A stretch of 64,000 nucleotides of DNA from Pseudacidovorax sp. RU35E (GTDB taxonomy: Bacteria; Pseudomonadota; Gammaproteobacteria; Burkholderiales; Burkholderiaceae_C). The notes below the pieces were generated by a model. That model worked only from the letters and a program-made list of their open reading frames with translations, was not told where the DNA came from and made no database searches. How positions within the stretch are numbered: position 1 is the first letter of the stretch; each line of letters opens with the position of its first letter. The stretch covers positions 1 to 64,000 of the forward strand of contig NZ_FTMY01000019.1 in NCBI RefSeq assembly GCF_900156165.1. The letters are read 5' to 3'. Both the position numbers and the translations under genes were made by a program. Of the stretch, positions 1 through 7,052 are shown piece after piece.

Positions 1-95
1 TTGCTCGTCTGTGAATCTGCTCTTGCGCATCGCGCTTCCTCTCGGTTGCGCGGATTTTCTCTAGTGCCATGGTAAGGATCACGGGGAGCAGGTCA
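1..95 (-). mobile_element. Left end of an IS3-family element with the first codons of orfA, cut by the window edge
   Basis: On the minus strand an ATG at 30-28 opens the peptide MRKSRFTDEQ, which is the typical N-terminus of IS3-family OrfA transposase subunits. AGAGGA lies about seven bases upstream as a ribosome binding site. The frame runs off the window at base 1, so completeness cannot be judged. The likely element terminus is near 95 (a TGACCTGCTCCCC-type end), because similarity to a second copy at 27653-27737 fades there. The 32 bases at 11-42 are identical to 27653-27684. Confidence 0.7.
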
Positions 96-590
96 CTGCC
101 AGGTTGGATGCTGTGTACGTCGGGATCTAGCAAGCGGCGAGCGTAGATCCTGACATAGCCCGCAAACGATCGCAGAGGCCCTCCTTGAGGCGGGGGGGTT
201 AAAGAGGCCGACGTGCGGTGCCGTCCTCCCCTGAGGGCGCAGTTGGGGGGTGCGGCGCTGGACGAAAGACGAAGCATCCGCGGGCTGATGCCGTACTCGC
301 CGGAGTGCAATCCGATGTGTGCAGGTGACCGCCGACGCGCCTAGGAGGCAGAACAAGCGCAACTTGGCAGCTAAATTGTGGAAAGCCAAAGTCAATGGTG
401 TCATCTGACCCGCGACCACTATTGCCCAGCGTCCCCAGCGATTAGCCTGACGCGACACCGCCCACAGTAGCTTCAGCAGCCCGCGCTGCACCCTTCTCAA
501 TGTTGGACGTGCTAGTCCAAGCGGGCTTTTCGAGCGCGTTCCTCCTGAGGGAAGACTTCGTCACGCGCACTGGGCAGCCGCAGCCGGTGG
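96..590. other. Stretch without a recognisable gene
   Basis: A 135-aa minus-strand frame exists at 93-500 but is Arg/Ser/Pro-rich with no family pattern and looks like a chance GC-rich frame. I see no tRNA, clear terminator or repeat. It separates the IS end from the stop codon of the TIR gene. Confidence 0.5.
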
Positions 591-1463
591 CTAAAACGGA
601 ATGTCGTCATCCATGTCGTCGAAGCCGCTGGACGGCTTCTTGGGCGGACGAGGCTTGAGCATCTCGGTGATACGGGCCTCGTGCTTCAAGAACGCGTCCA
701 TGCCATCCTCGGTCGCCGCATAGGCGAAGAATTCGTAATCCCCGTTGTAGCTTTGCTCGATGGTCTTGGCGACGTATCCCAGGCGGTCGAGCTTGATTGC
801 GCTGATTGCCAAGGCGTGGCTCTGGCAGCTTTTCAGCTCGCGCTCGATCTGGTCGAAGGAGCGGCCTATTGGGCTGCTCACCTGGCTCTTCACGCATTCC
901 CCGAGAAACATGAGGTCGACGTCTCCCAGGCGGTAGTCCGGCGGATTCGCCACGTGCCTTAAAGGACGCGCGGTCTCGGTGAAGGGAGCGCGGTCGATGG
1001 AGCCAATCTCCTTGATCCGGTCCCGGATCAACTTGCAGGCGTAGTTGAGGGCGGACTCCAAGTCGCCATCCGGGCGGTCCGCCGCATAGTCCGCGGGGTT
1101 CATGCCCACCAAGTCCGACGGCAGGTGCATGTCGAGGCCGCGCGGCTTCACGATGTAGCACCGCTCCTTGCCGATCGAGCCGATAAACAGGCCCATCTCG
1201 AACACTACGTTGTCCCGGGCGATCGCCTGTTCGTGCTTGCGGATGGTCGCCAGGTCGTCCGGGGTGAACACGAAGACGGCGAAGTCGATGACCGACGACT
1301 TCTTCATCAGGTCGTCCACCGACTGCGAGCTCAGCTTGAACGTGCCCGAGCGCCAGATGGTGCAATGCGCCTCGTGCTCCAAGTTCGCGTTGATCGCGTC
1401 CGCGATAGGCAGGCCCTCCACGGAGGAGGCGATGAAGACTGCGGGCTTGGCGCTTGCGTTCAT
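591..1463 (-). CDS. TIR-like (CAP12/PCTIR-type) nucleotide-binding effector protein
   Basis: This 290-aa protein has an N-terminal domain of the predicted nucleotide-binding TIR family also found at the N-terminus of TIR-STING (Cap12). Visible landmarks are PAVFIASSVEG (residues 7-17) and DNVVFEMGLFIG (84-95), whose glutamate at about 89 matches the position of the catalytic Glu of NAD-cleaving TIR domains. The C-terminal half (about 175-275) is not STING. It looks helical with a possible winged-helix section (LDRLGYVAKTIEQ) and ends in an acidic tail. It is the last gene of a leftward run kwaA-kwaB-110 aa-TIR, 77 bases after the previous stop. By analogy it would deplete NAD or a related nucleotide during infection. 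The fold call is strong; the activity and the link to Kiwa are inferred. Confidence 0.8.
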   Translation of the reverse strand: MNASAKPAVFIASSVEGLPIADAINANLEHEAHCTIWRSGTFKLSSQSVDDLMKKSSVIDFAVFVFTPDDLATIRKHEQAIARDNVVFEMGLFIGSIGKERCYIVKPRGLDMHLPSDLVGMNPADYAADRPDGDLESALNYACKLIRDRIKEIGSIDRAPFTETARPLRHVANPPDYRLGDVDLMFLGECVKSQVSSPIGRSFDQIERELKSCQSHALAISAIKLDRLGYVAKTIEQSYNGDYEFFAYAATEDGMDAFLKHEARITEMLKPRPPKKPSSGFDDMDDDIPF

Positions 1464-1540
1464 CCAGATTGGGCCCAGGCTGTTGCTATGGCAGCATTGT
1501 CCTCGGTATCCGCGGAGCCTCGCACCGCTTCGCGCTCCCG

Positions 1541-1873
1541 TTAGCCTGGCTTCGCCCAGCCGACGTCGCGGAGCGCGAGGCCGAGGGCCCGCGGGCTCGC
1601 GAAGACGCGCGCGCTATCGTCGGGATAGGGAGCACCGCTCATTGACTGGAAGAGCCGACCTCTACGGGTGCGCGTGACCGGGTCGAAAGAATTCTCCCGA
1701 AACACCCACACGTCTTGGCCGGCGCGCGCTCCCGCGGGGAGCCCCGCCCAATCCTCCGGCGTTTCGATAAGCTTCGCGAGGGTGATCGTCGGCAGCGGCG
1801 AGACTAGGCGGTCCGGCATGGAGCCCGCGCCCTCGTAGACCAGCCCTGTGTTGTCGTCGATCCCCAAGAACAT
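1541..1873 (-). CDS. Unknown 110-aa protein in the Kiwa/TIR operon
   Basis: I do not recognise a family. The protein starts MFLGIDDNTGLVYEG and has a central stretch with Trp residues (PEDWAGLPAGARAGQ, DVWVFRENSFDP) followed by a basic TRTRRGR segment. There is no signal peptide, membrane segment or cysteine pair. It lies between kwaB (62-base gap) and the TIR gene (77-base gap), all in one direction, so it is very likely cotranscribed. Position and codon use like its neighbours support a real gene. A regulator, inhibitor or adaptor of the TIR effector is possible but unproven. Confidence 0.6.
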   Translation of the reverse strand: MFLGIDDNTGLVYEGAGSMPDRLVSPLPTITLAKLIETPEDWAGLPAGARAGQDVWVFRENSFDPVTRTRRGRLFQSMSGAPYPDDSARVFASPRALGLALRDVGWAKPG

Positions 1874-1935
1874 GGTGGGTTGCTCCTCGCGAATCTGGTG
1901 GGGGAGTGCGGGCCGGCCAGCGCCCCCAGCTGCCC

Positions 1936-2796
1936 TCAGTCGGCCACGCGCTTGGAGTTGGACAGGAAACGCGTCTGCGACAGCGTGGACTCGTAGTAGT
2001 CCTCGTCGAGGAATCGCAGCAAGCGCAGGAGCTCGGTGCGATTGGTCGGCAACACGATCTTGCCGTTCTGGGTTTGGACCGGCACGTCGAAGGCCTGCGC
2101 GGCGGTCGCGATCGTCTCCGCGCTGAACTTGTCGAGGACGCCCGACTGGGCGATCAGGGCGATCTTCTTGCGAATGAGTTGGTGCGCGGAGCTCAGGAAC
2201 TGCGGCACGTCGGGGACGTGGAGCTTCTCGTGGGCAGCGAACGCCGTCATGTCCTCGTTGGTCGCCTCGTTGAAGTAGTCCGTCACCTCGAAGACTCTGC
2301 GCAGGAAGTGGAAGCTCTGAAATTTAAGCGTGCTGCCTTCGAGGACCGCCAGCAGCTTGGTGTCCAACGTTAGACCCGCGTCGCTCATCTTCTGGAAGGT
2401 GTTGCCGCTGTAGAAGATTGCGAGGCCCTTGGTGGCGATCAGGCGCCGGGACTCGAAGCACTGGATCAGGATGCGCTCGAACCCGTCGAGCTCGTGGCTG
2501 GCGAAGAGGGCCTTCACGGCGTCCAGCGAATGCTCCGCCGGATCGAACTGGTCGACGCCGACCGGGTTGGCCACCGCGTCGGCCATGCCGTCGACGTCCT
2601 CGAAGTTCTCGATTTTCAGCAGCTCGCCAGGCTCGGGGGAATACCGGCCGTCGAAGGCCACGACTTCGTGGATGCCGTTCAAGAAGGCCTGGTGCTGCGC
2701 GGCGAAGACAGCTTCTATCTCCGTTTGAAGCGCTTGAGTCAAGGGAAAGCGCACGATCCGCGCGCCCGGGATCTTGGTCAATGCGAACAGGTTCAT
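1936..2796 (-). CDS. kwaB: KwaB, DUF4868 component of the Kiwa anti-phage system
   Basis: The 286-aa protein matches my memory of the DUF4868/KwaB family along its whole length. Landmarks are the N-terminal ARIVRFPLT segment, the central IENFEDVDG and ATKGLAIFYSG segments, the aromatic FQSFHFLRRVFE segment and a C-terminal LLRFLDEDYYES ending in NSKR. In described Kiwa systems KwaB is the soluble effector or DNA-binding partner of membrane-bound KwaA. Here the start ATG overlaps the end of kwaA by four bases (2793-2796), a sign of translational coupling. The protein is near full length with no frameshift. Confidence 0.85.
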   Translation of the reverse strand: MNLFALTKIPGARIVRFPLTQALQTEIEAVFAAQHQAFLNGIHEVVAFDGRYSPEPGELLKIENFEDVDGMADAVANPVGVDQFDPAEHSLDAVKALFASHELDGFERILIQCFESRRLIATKGLAIFYSGNTFQKMSDAGLTLDTKLLAVLEGSTLKFQSFHFLRRVFEVTDYFNEATNEDMTAFAAHEKLHVPDVPQFLSSAHQLIRKKIALIAQSGVLDKFSAETIATAAQAFDVPVQTQNGKIVLPTNRTELLRLLRFLDEDYYESTLSQTRFLSNSKRVAD

Positions 2797-3335
2797 GCGC
2801 CTCTCGCCTCCGTTGTGTTCTTCGCTTCGAGTATTCCATACTCACTGAGCTGCACCACGCGCGAGATCGACAGTGCGTTGTTGATCTTGCGGCGCGTGAT
2901 CAGCAGGAAGGTGATCCCGTCGGATGTCTCGACCTCGTAGAAGTGGAAGCCAAAGAGGCCCAGAACCGGGTTCACTTGGATTGCGTGTGTGCTCCACAGC
3001 ACGAACAGGAGCAGGGCGGCGGCCAAGCCCCATGCCCCCAGGTCCGCGCTGACTTCGCCTTTGAACAGCAGCGGCAGCGCGTACGCCACGAAGAAGCCGA
3101 TGACCTCCTTGTCCGCGCTCTTGGCTTTCTTGATGGTGATCGGCAGCCGCTCGAGACGCGCGCGGGCGTTCTCTACGATCCACAGGGCGAGCGCGCCCAT
3201 AAGCAGGCAGCAGCAGAACGCGATGAACGCCCAGCGCAGGTTCTGGTCCTTGACCGCGAACACGTAGGCCACCGAGATCGACAAGGGGGCGATCGCTGTG
3301 AGCGCGAAGACGATGCGGACGAGGTTGCCTAGCAC
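2793..3335 (-). CDS. kwaA: KwaA-like membrane protein of the Kiwa anti-phage system
   Basis: The 180-aa protein has four hydrophobic segments (about residues 4-28, 34-54, 78-92 and 101-118). A conserved-looking cytoplasmic tail follows, with QVNPVLGLFGFHFYEV and LLITRRK. This layout and the four-base overlap with kwaB fit KwaA, the membrane sensor of Kiwa. The start is a GTG (3335); no in-frame ATG lies close upstream. The gene follows a 66-aa ORF by 34 bases, and a LexA-type box lies about 260 bases upstream of the start. KwaA is less conserved than KwaB, so the call rests partly on the pairing. Confidence 0.75.
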   Translation of the reverse strand: MLGNLVRIVFALTAIAPLSISVAYVFAVKDQNLRWAFIAFCCCLLMGALALWIVENARARLERLPITIKKAKSADKEVIGFFVAYALPLLFKGEVSADLGAWGLAAALLLFVLWSTHAIQVNPVLGLFGFHFYEVETSDGITFLLITRRKINNALSISRVVQLSEYGILEAKNTTEARGA

Positions 3336-3369
3336 CGGCGCGGGCCAATCTTGCTGAACGCTGGTTGTT

Positions 3370-3570
3370 TCATTGCTGCATCGTAGCGGGAGGATCGTCG
3401 CTGTCCCCTGACGGCGCGAGCCTAGCCGCCGCGGCTGCCTCTTGCTCCATGTTGCGCAACGTTTCGGTCTGCCAGATGTAGGTGGCCGCCTTTCGAGCTC
3501 GGAGACCGCGGCCGTGCGCCATCGCTGTCCGAGGCGCTAGGCGCACCTGGCGATCCATTCCGACGGACAT
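3370..3570 (-). CDS. Possible 66-aa leader gene of the Kiwa/TIR operon
   Basis: This short frame starts 21 bases downstream of a LexA-type operator and ends 34 bases before kwaA. The N-terminal half is basic (RGLRARKAATYIWQTE). The C-terminal half is Ala-rich, then acidic. No family is recognised and no good Shine-Dalgarno sequence precedes the ATG. Its position as the first frame after an SOS operator is the main support. It could instead be untranslated leader of kwaA. Confidence 0.4.
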   Translation of the reverse strand: MSVGMDRQVRLAPRTAMAHGRGLRARKAATYIWQTETLRNMEQEAAAAARLAPSGDSDDPPATMQQ

Positions 3571-3591
3571 AGGGTCGAGGGGCTAACGAAA

Positions 3592-3607
3592 CTGTATGAA
3601 GATACAG
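3592..3607 (-). promoter_or_regulatory. LexA (SOS) box upstream of the Kiwa/TIR operon
   Basis: CTGTATGAAGATACAG has the exact CTGT-N8-ACAG form of the proteobacterial LexA operator, with an A before it and TA after it, close to the full consensus. On the minus strand a TATACT hexamer overlaps its edge and could be a -10 element, so LexA binding would block transcription towards the 66-aa ORF and kwaA. Confidence 0.7.
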
Positions 3608-3612
3608 TATAG

Positions 3613-3970
3613 AAAACTCACCGGGTGCGACCTGCGCTCCCCACCCAAGTCGCTCGCGAGCACTCCGAGCAGCCCGAATCTGTGACAGCGAATGCGATCG
3701 CGCCGGCGATGCGTCCTGCGGCGGTCGCTCTCAGTGGCGGTTAACAGGGTGCCGACTCGGGCAATGTCGACAACACCTCGAGGCGTTGGCCTCGCAATGG
3801 TGCGCAGCTCAATGACTGCATAGATGCCGAGACCGCGCACTTCACATCCTCCACCGACTGACTGCAACCGCTGCGTAGCTGTCCTCCAACAAACTTCTCG
3901 CTGATCCTAAATTCTTTCAACCACATATGTCGTTGATGAGCAGGCGCCCGTAATCGCCTGACTTTCACCA
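3613..3970. other. Intergenic stretch without a supported gene
   Basis: The minus-strand frames here (3583-3867 and 3741-3971) have no family pattern, and one runs through the SOS box, so I treat them as chance frames. The stretch lies between the leftward defence operon and the rightward cassette row and probably holds their upstream regions. Confidence 0.5.
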
Positions 3971-4007
3971 AGCCCCAGCTCGCTTTGGAGCGAGCTGGGG
4001 CTTTTTG
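3971..4007 (+). terminator. Strong intrinsic terminator
   Basis: A perfect 14-bp stem (3971-3984 with 3989-4002) around a TTGG loop is followed by a T run. The orientation fits a rightward transcript ending here, although no rightward gene was seen just upstream. Confidence 0.75.
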
Positions 4008-4061
4008 CCGTCTGGTCGGTTGCTCGAAGCAGTCAGGCCCTACCCCTCAACGAACCTGCCT

Positions 4062-4475
4062 ATGCCATCCACTTCAAACCTGTACGACGATGACGAATCC
4101 CTGTTCGACCGCGCTGCCAGCATCTCTTCGTCGGCGCCCATGTGCCCTTCATGCGGTTCGACCCGCCTGTCTTCCCGCGACCTCGGAAAGAAGACTGGTG
4201 CCGCCATCGGCACCATCGCCGGAGCCGCTGGCGGCATGTCCGCCGCGCTCTCGGGCGCCGTCGCCGGTGCCCACCTAGGCATGAGCCTCGGCGCCGAAGC
4301 CGTTCCTTCCATGCCTCCGCTCGGCGCCGTCGCAGGCGCGATCCTGGGCGGCCTGAGCGGCGGCATCGCCGGCTGCGCCGTCGGCGCCGCCCTGGGCGAA
4401 GCCATCGACGGCGCCGTCCTGAGCAACTGCCGCTGCCTCAGCTGCGGCCATGTCTTCTCTCATCCCAGGGCGTGA
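4062..4475 (+). CDS. Zinc-ribbon protein with an internal glycine-zipper membrane region
   Basis: The 137-aa protein has a CPSC pair near residue 33 and a CRCLSC pair near residue 126. These two halves of a zinc ribbon flank a long Gly/Ala-rich hydrophobic stretch (about residues 48-120) with glycine-zipper spacing (GAAIGTIAGAAGG, GAVAGAILGGLSGG). I chose the ATG at 4062; an upstream ATG at 4005 overlaps the terminator region. It opens the rightward cassette row and precedes the DUF932 gene by 71 bases. Function is unknown. A membrane-inserted zinc-binding protein is the simplest reading. Confidence 0.65.
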   Translation: MPSTSNLYDDDESLFDRAASISSSAPMCPSCGSTRLSSRDLGKKTGAAIGTIAGAAGGMSAALSGAVAGAHLGMSLGAEAVPSMPPLGAVAGAILGGLSGGIAGCAVGAALGEAIDGAVLSNCRCLSCGHVFSHPRA

Positions 4476-4546
4476 CGCTGGCTTCTACCCAGCCCGCGCC
4501 CGCTCATCACCTCTCCTCACCACCCTCCACCTTCAGATCAACGCCC

Positions 4547-5512
4547 ATGGCACACCTCCTCCAACAAATGGCCTACGTCGGCCAAACCCCCTGGCATGAA
4601 CTCGGCAACCAACTGCCGCCCAAGCAGCCCATCGAGGTCTGGGCGCAGCAGGCTGGCATGGACTGGACCATCTGCGCGACGCCCGTGCGCTACATGGCCG
4701 AGCAGGCCGGCGCCCTCGGCTCCATCATGACCTTCGACGACCAGAAGGTGCTCTACCGCAGCGACACCAAGGCGCCGCTGTCCGTCGTCGGCGGCCGGTA
4801 CCAGGTCGTGCAGCCGCGCGAAGTCCTGGAGTTCTACCGCGACCTGACGGAGGTCTCCGGCTTCGAGCTCGAGACCGCGGGCGTCCTCAAGGCCGGCCGC
4901 AAGTTCTGGGCGCTGGCGCGCACCGGCAAGGAATCCGCCCTCAAGGGCAACGACACCGTCAAGGGCTACATCCTGCTGGCGACGTCCTGCGACGGCACCC
5001 TGGCGACCACCGCCACGCCCACCACCATCCGGGTCGTGTGCAACAACACGCTGTCCATCGCCCTGCAGGGCGCGGTGAACGCCGTCAAGGTGCCCCACAG
5101 CACCAGCTTCGACGCCCAGGCCGTCAAGAAGCAACTCGGCATCGCCGTCTCTAGCTGGGATGCCTTCATGTACCGCATGAAGACGCTTTCCGAGCGCAAG
5201 GTCAAGACGCACGAGTCGCTCAATTACTTCCTGAAGGTCATGTGCCAGGCGGACGGCCATGCCGAGCCGCAGGCCCTGACGAACGAGCGTGCCCTCAAGA
5301 AGGTGCAGGAGCTCTACGAAGGCAAGGGCCGCGGCGCCGAGCTGCAGGCCGCCAAGGGCACCGCCTGGGGCCTGCTGTGCGCGGTGACGGAATACGTCGA
5401 CCACGAACGCCGGGCCCGCAGCCAGGAATACCGCCTGGACAGCGCCTGGTTCGGCCAGGGCGCCGGCATCAAGCAGCGTGCACTCGACGCTGCCCTGCAA
5501 CTGGTGGCCTGA
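4547..5512 (+). CDS. DUF932 family protein
   Basis: The 321-aa protein begins MAHLLQQMAYVGQTPWHELG and has the YRSDTKAPLSVVGGRYQVVQ segment and IRVVCNNTLSIAL typical of DUF932 proteins. These are found on plasmids, phages and integrative elements and are sometimes called plasmid or phage LGT_TIGR03299 proteins. The frame is open further upstream in a GC-rich shadow, but the ATG at 4547 gives the conserved N-terminus. Biochemical function is not known. Neighbouring exonuclease and RDF-like genes suggest a DNA recombination or mobile-element maintenance role. Confidence 0.85.
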   Translation: MAHLLQQMAYVGQTPWHELGNQLPPKQPIEVWAQQAGMDWTICATPVRYMAEQAGALGSIMTFDDQKVLYRSDTKAPLSVVGGRYQVVQPREVLEFYRDLTEVSGFELETAGVLKAGRKFWALARTGKESALKGNDTVKGYILLATSCDGTLATTATPTTIRVVCNNTLSIALQGAVNAVKVPHSTSFDAQAVKKQLGIAVSSWDAFMYRMKTLSERKVKTHESLNYFLKVMCQADGHAEPQALTNERALKKVQELYEGKGRGAELQAAKGTAWGLLCAVTEYVDHERRARSQEYRLDSAWFGQGAGIKQRALDAALQLVA

Positions 5513-5584
5513 GCATGCCGCAGTCCTCATCCCCTCCGACCTTCCGGCGACGACCCGGATCACCGCCATCACGGCACCCCGACG

Positions 5585-5626
5585 GCACAAAGCCCCGGCT
5601 CCCCACAAGGGACCGGGGCTTTGTGC
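5585..5626 (+). terminator. Perfect 14-bp hairpin after the DUF932 gene
   Basis: The arms 5585-5598 and 5613-5626 are perfectly complementary (GCACAAAGCCCCGG), with a 14-base loop that can pair further. No long T run follows, so it may be a weak terminator, an RNA-processing site or an mRNA 3'-end stabiliser. Confidence 0.65.
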
Positions 5627-5709
5627 TTCTGGGCGTCGGCGCGCGGCGGGGGATGCGGCGACTTGCCTTCCTTTTTTCTGAACCTTTCTTTCAACCTAAG
5701 GAGAACCCC

Positions 5710-6729
5710 ATGGCAGAAGCCCATCGGGCGGGCGAGCCATCGGCCCGCGCCCGCCCTGCGCTGCGCCTGGTGAAGCCGCAGGATTTCCGCAAGCTGGACC
5801 GCGCCCAGTGGCTCGACGTGCGCAAGCAGGGCATCGGTGGCTCGGACGCCGCGGCCGCCATCGGCCTGAGCCCATACATCTCACCGCTGGAGCTCTGGCT
5901 CGACAAGACCGGCCGCGATGCCGAGCTGCCGAAGGTCGACCCCAACGACGAGACCAGCCCCATGTACTGGGGCACGCTGCTGGAGCCCATCGTGGCGGCG
6001 CACTACACCCGGCGCACCGGACACAAGGTGCGGCGGATCAACGCCGTTCTGCAGCACCCGGAATACCCCTGGATGCTGGCGAACCTGGATCGCGAGGTCC
6101 TTGGGGCGCCGGATGTCCAGATCCTGGAGTGCAAGACGGCCGGCTACCACGGGGCTCGCCTCTGGGAAGACGGCGTGCCTGAGTACGTCCAGCTGCAGGT
6201 GATGCACCAGCTCGCCGTCACCGGCAAGCAGGCGGCGGATGTGGCGGTGCTGATCTGCGGGCAGGAGCTTCGCATCCACCGGATCGAGCGCGATGAGGAA
6301 CTCATCGCGAAGCTGATCCAACTGGAAGGCCGGTTCTGGTGGCACGTGGAGACGGAGACGCCCCCGCCAGCGGACGGGTCCGAATCCGCCGCCCTGGCGC
6401 TCAAGGCTCTCTGGCCGCGCGACAGCGGCACGGTGCTGGACCTGGCGGACGACCTGGAGTTCGGCGGCGCGTTCGCCGACCTCCTCGCGCTGCGGCAGAC
6501 CATCGCCGAGGCCGAGCAGCAGCAGGAGATCCTGCGCCAGCGGATCCAGCAGCGTATGGGAGAAGCCACGGTGGCCCGCTTCGACGGCGGGGAAGTCCGC
6601 TGGAAGCGCAGCAAGGACGGCACGGCCCTGGACGTGGAGCGGCTCCTGACCGACCACCCTGAGCTGCTGGCGGACTATGGCCTCCCCAAGGCGGGCACCC
6701 GCCGGTTCACCGTCAAGGAGCGGCAATGA
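5710..6729 (+). CDS. YqaJ-family (lambda-exonuclease-like) recombinase nuclease
   Basis: The 339-aa protein carries the core of the YqaJ viral recombinase/lambda exonuclease fold: GIGGSDAAAAIGLSPY (41-56), Glu92 in GTLLEP, Asp127 in LANLD and the ECK motif (140-142). These metal-binding residues are all present, so it should be an active 5'-3' DNA exonuclease supplying single-stranded ends for recombination. The start ATG at 5710 has AAGGAG at 5698. The gene overlaps the next small ORF by four bases. A C-terminal coiled segment (about residues 260-300) is also visible. Confidence 0.88.
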   Translation: MAEAHRAGEPSARARPALRLVKPQDFRKLDRAQWLDVRKQGIGGSDAAAAIGLSPYISPLELWLDKTGRDAELPKVDPNDETSPMYWGTLLEPIVAAHYTRRTGHKVRRINAVLQHPEYPWMLANLDREVLGAPDVQILECKTAGYHGARLWEDGVPEYVQLQVMHQLAVTGKQAADVAVLICGQELRIHRIERDEELIAKLIQLEGRFWWHVETETPPPADGSESAALALKALWPRDSGTVLDLADDLEFGGAFADLLALRQTIAEAEQQQEILRQRIQQRMGEATVARFDGGEVRWKRSKDGTALDVERLLTDHPELLADYGLPKAGTRRFTVKERQ

Positions 6730-6842
6730 ACACGTCCATCGGCGCCAGCCCACTGGAGTTTCTGACGGCCTATGCACTCGTGCTCGGAATCGGCGTGGTG
6801 CTGGGCTACCGCCTAGCGCTGCGCCGCTCACCGCCGCTCTGA
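6726..6842 (+). CDS. 38-aa single-span membrane peptide
   Basis: The ATG overlaps the stop of the exonuclease gene (ATGA), a common coupling arrangement. The peptide has one hydrophobic helix (FLTAYALVLGIGVVLGYRLA) followed by an Arg-rich tail. It is too small for family assignment but the coupling supports translation. Confidence 0.55.
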   Translation: MNTSIGASPLEFLTAYALVLGIGVVLGYRLALRRSPPL

Positions 6843-6903
6843 CTTCCTGTCCATCACCGCCTGCCTCGGTGAAGGCCGCCCTCTGCCGCGAGGGATCGCA
6901 GCA

Positions 6904-6932
6904 GCCCGCCCCAGCGGATTGAAGGGGCGGGC
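6904..6932 (+). terminator. GC-only hairpin after the exonuclease cassette
   Basis: Arms GCCCGCCCC (6904-6912) and GGGGCGGGC (6924-6932) pair perfectly around an 11-base loop. There is no T run, so termination is uncertain. Confidence 0.45.
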
Positions 6933-6954
6933 CCGCGCAAGGCGGCACCAGCGT

Positions 6955-7040
6955 TTTCCGAGTTTTCCAGAGTTTCCGTGACCGGTCTTCCACGGTTTCC
7001 GGCCTTCTTTCCTCGGTTTCCCCAACTTTCCTCAATTTCC
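6955..7040 (+). repeat. Phased TTTCC repeats in front of the RDF-like gene
   Basis: TTTCC occurs at 6955, 6964, 6973, 6996, 7008, 7017, 7027 and 7036, with a shortened TTCC at 6988. Most spacings are 9-10 bases. The array ends 12 bases before the ATG at 7053. Confidence 0.75.
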
Positions 7041-7052
7041 CAAGGACCCCAC

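Noticed and set aside
93-500. 135-aa minus-strand frame near the window start
   Set aside because: No family pattern, unusual Arg/Ser/Pro composition and no ribosome binding site.
1168-1677. 169-aa plus-strand frame across the TIR/110-aa junction
   Set aside because: It opposes two genes with a consistent operon layout and has no motif.
3592-3610. Reading of the LexA-like palindrome as a terminator hairpin
   Set aside because: The arms are short and AT-rich with no T run in either direction; the CTGT-N8-ACAG form fits an operator much better.
4538-6620. Long minus-strand frames (up to 356 aa) opposite the DUF932 and YqaJ genes
   Set aside because: They mirror the plus-strand genes in GC-rich codon structure, are Gly/Ala/Val/Arg/Leu-rich and lack family motifs.
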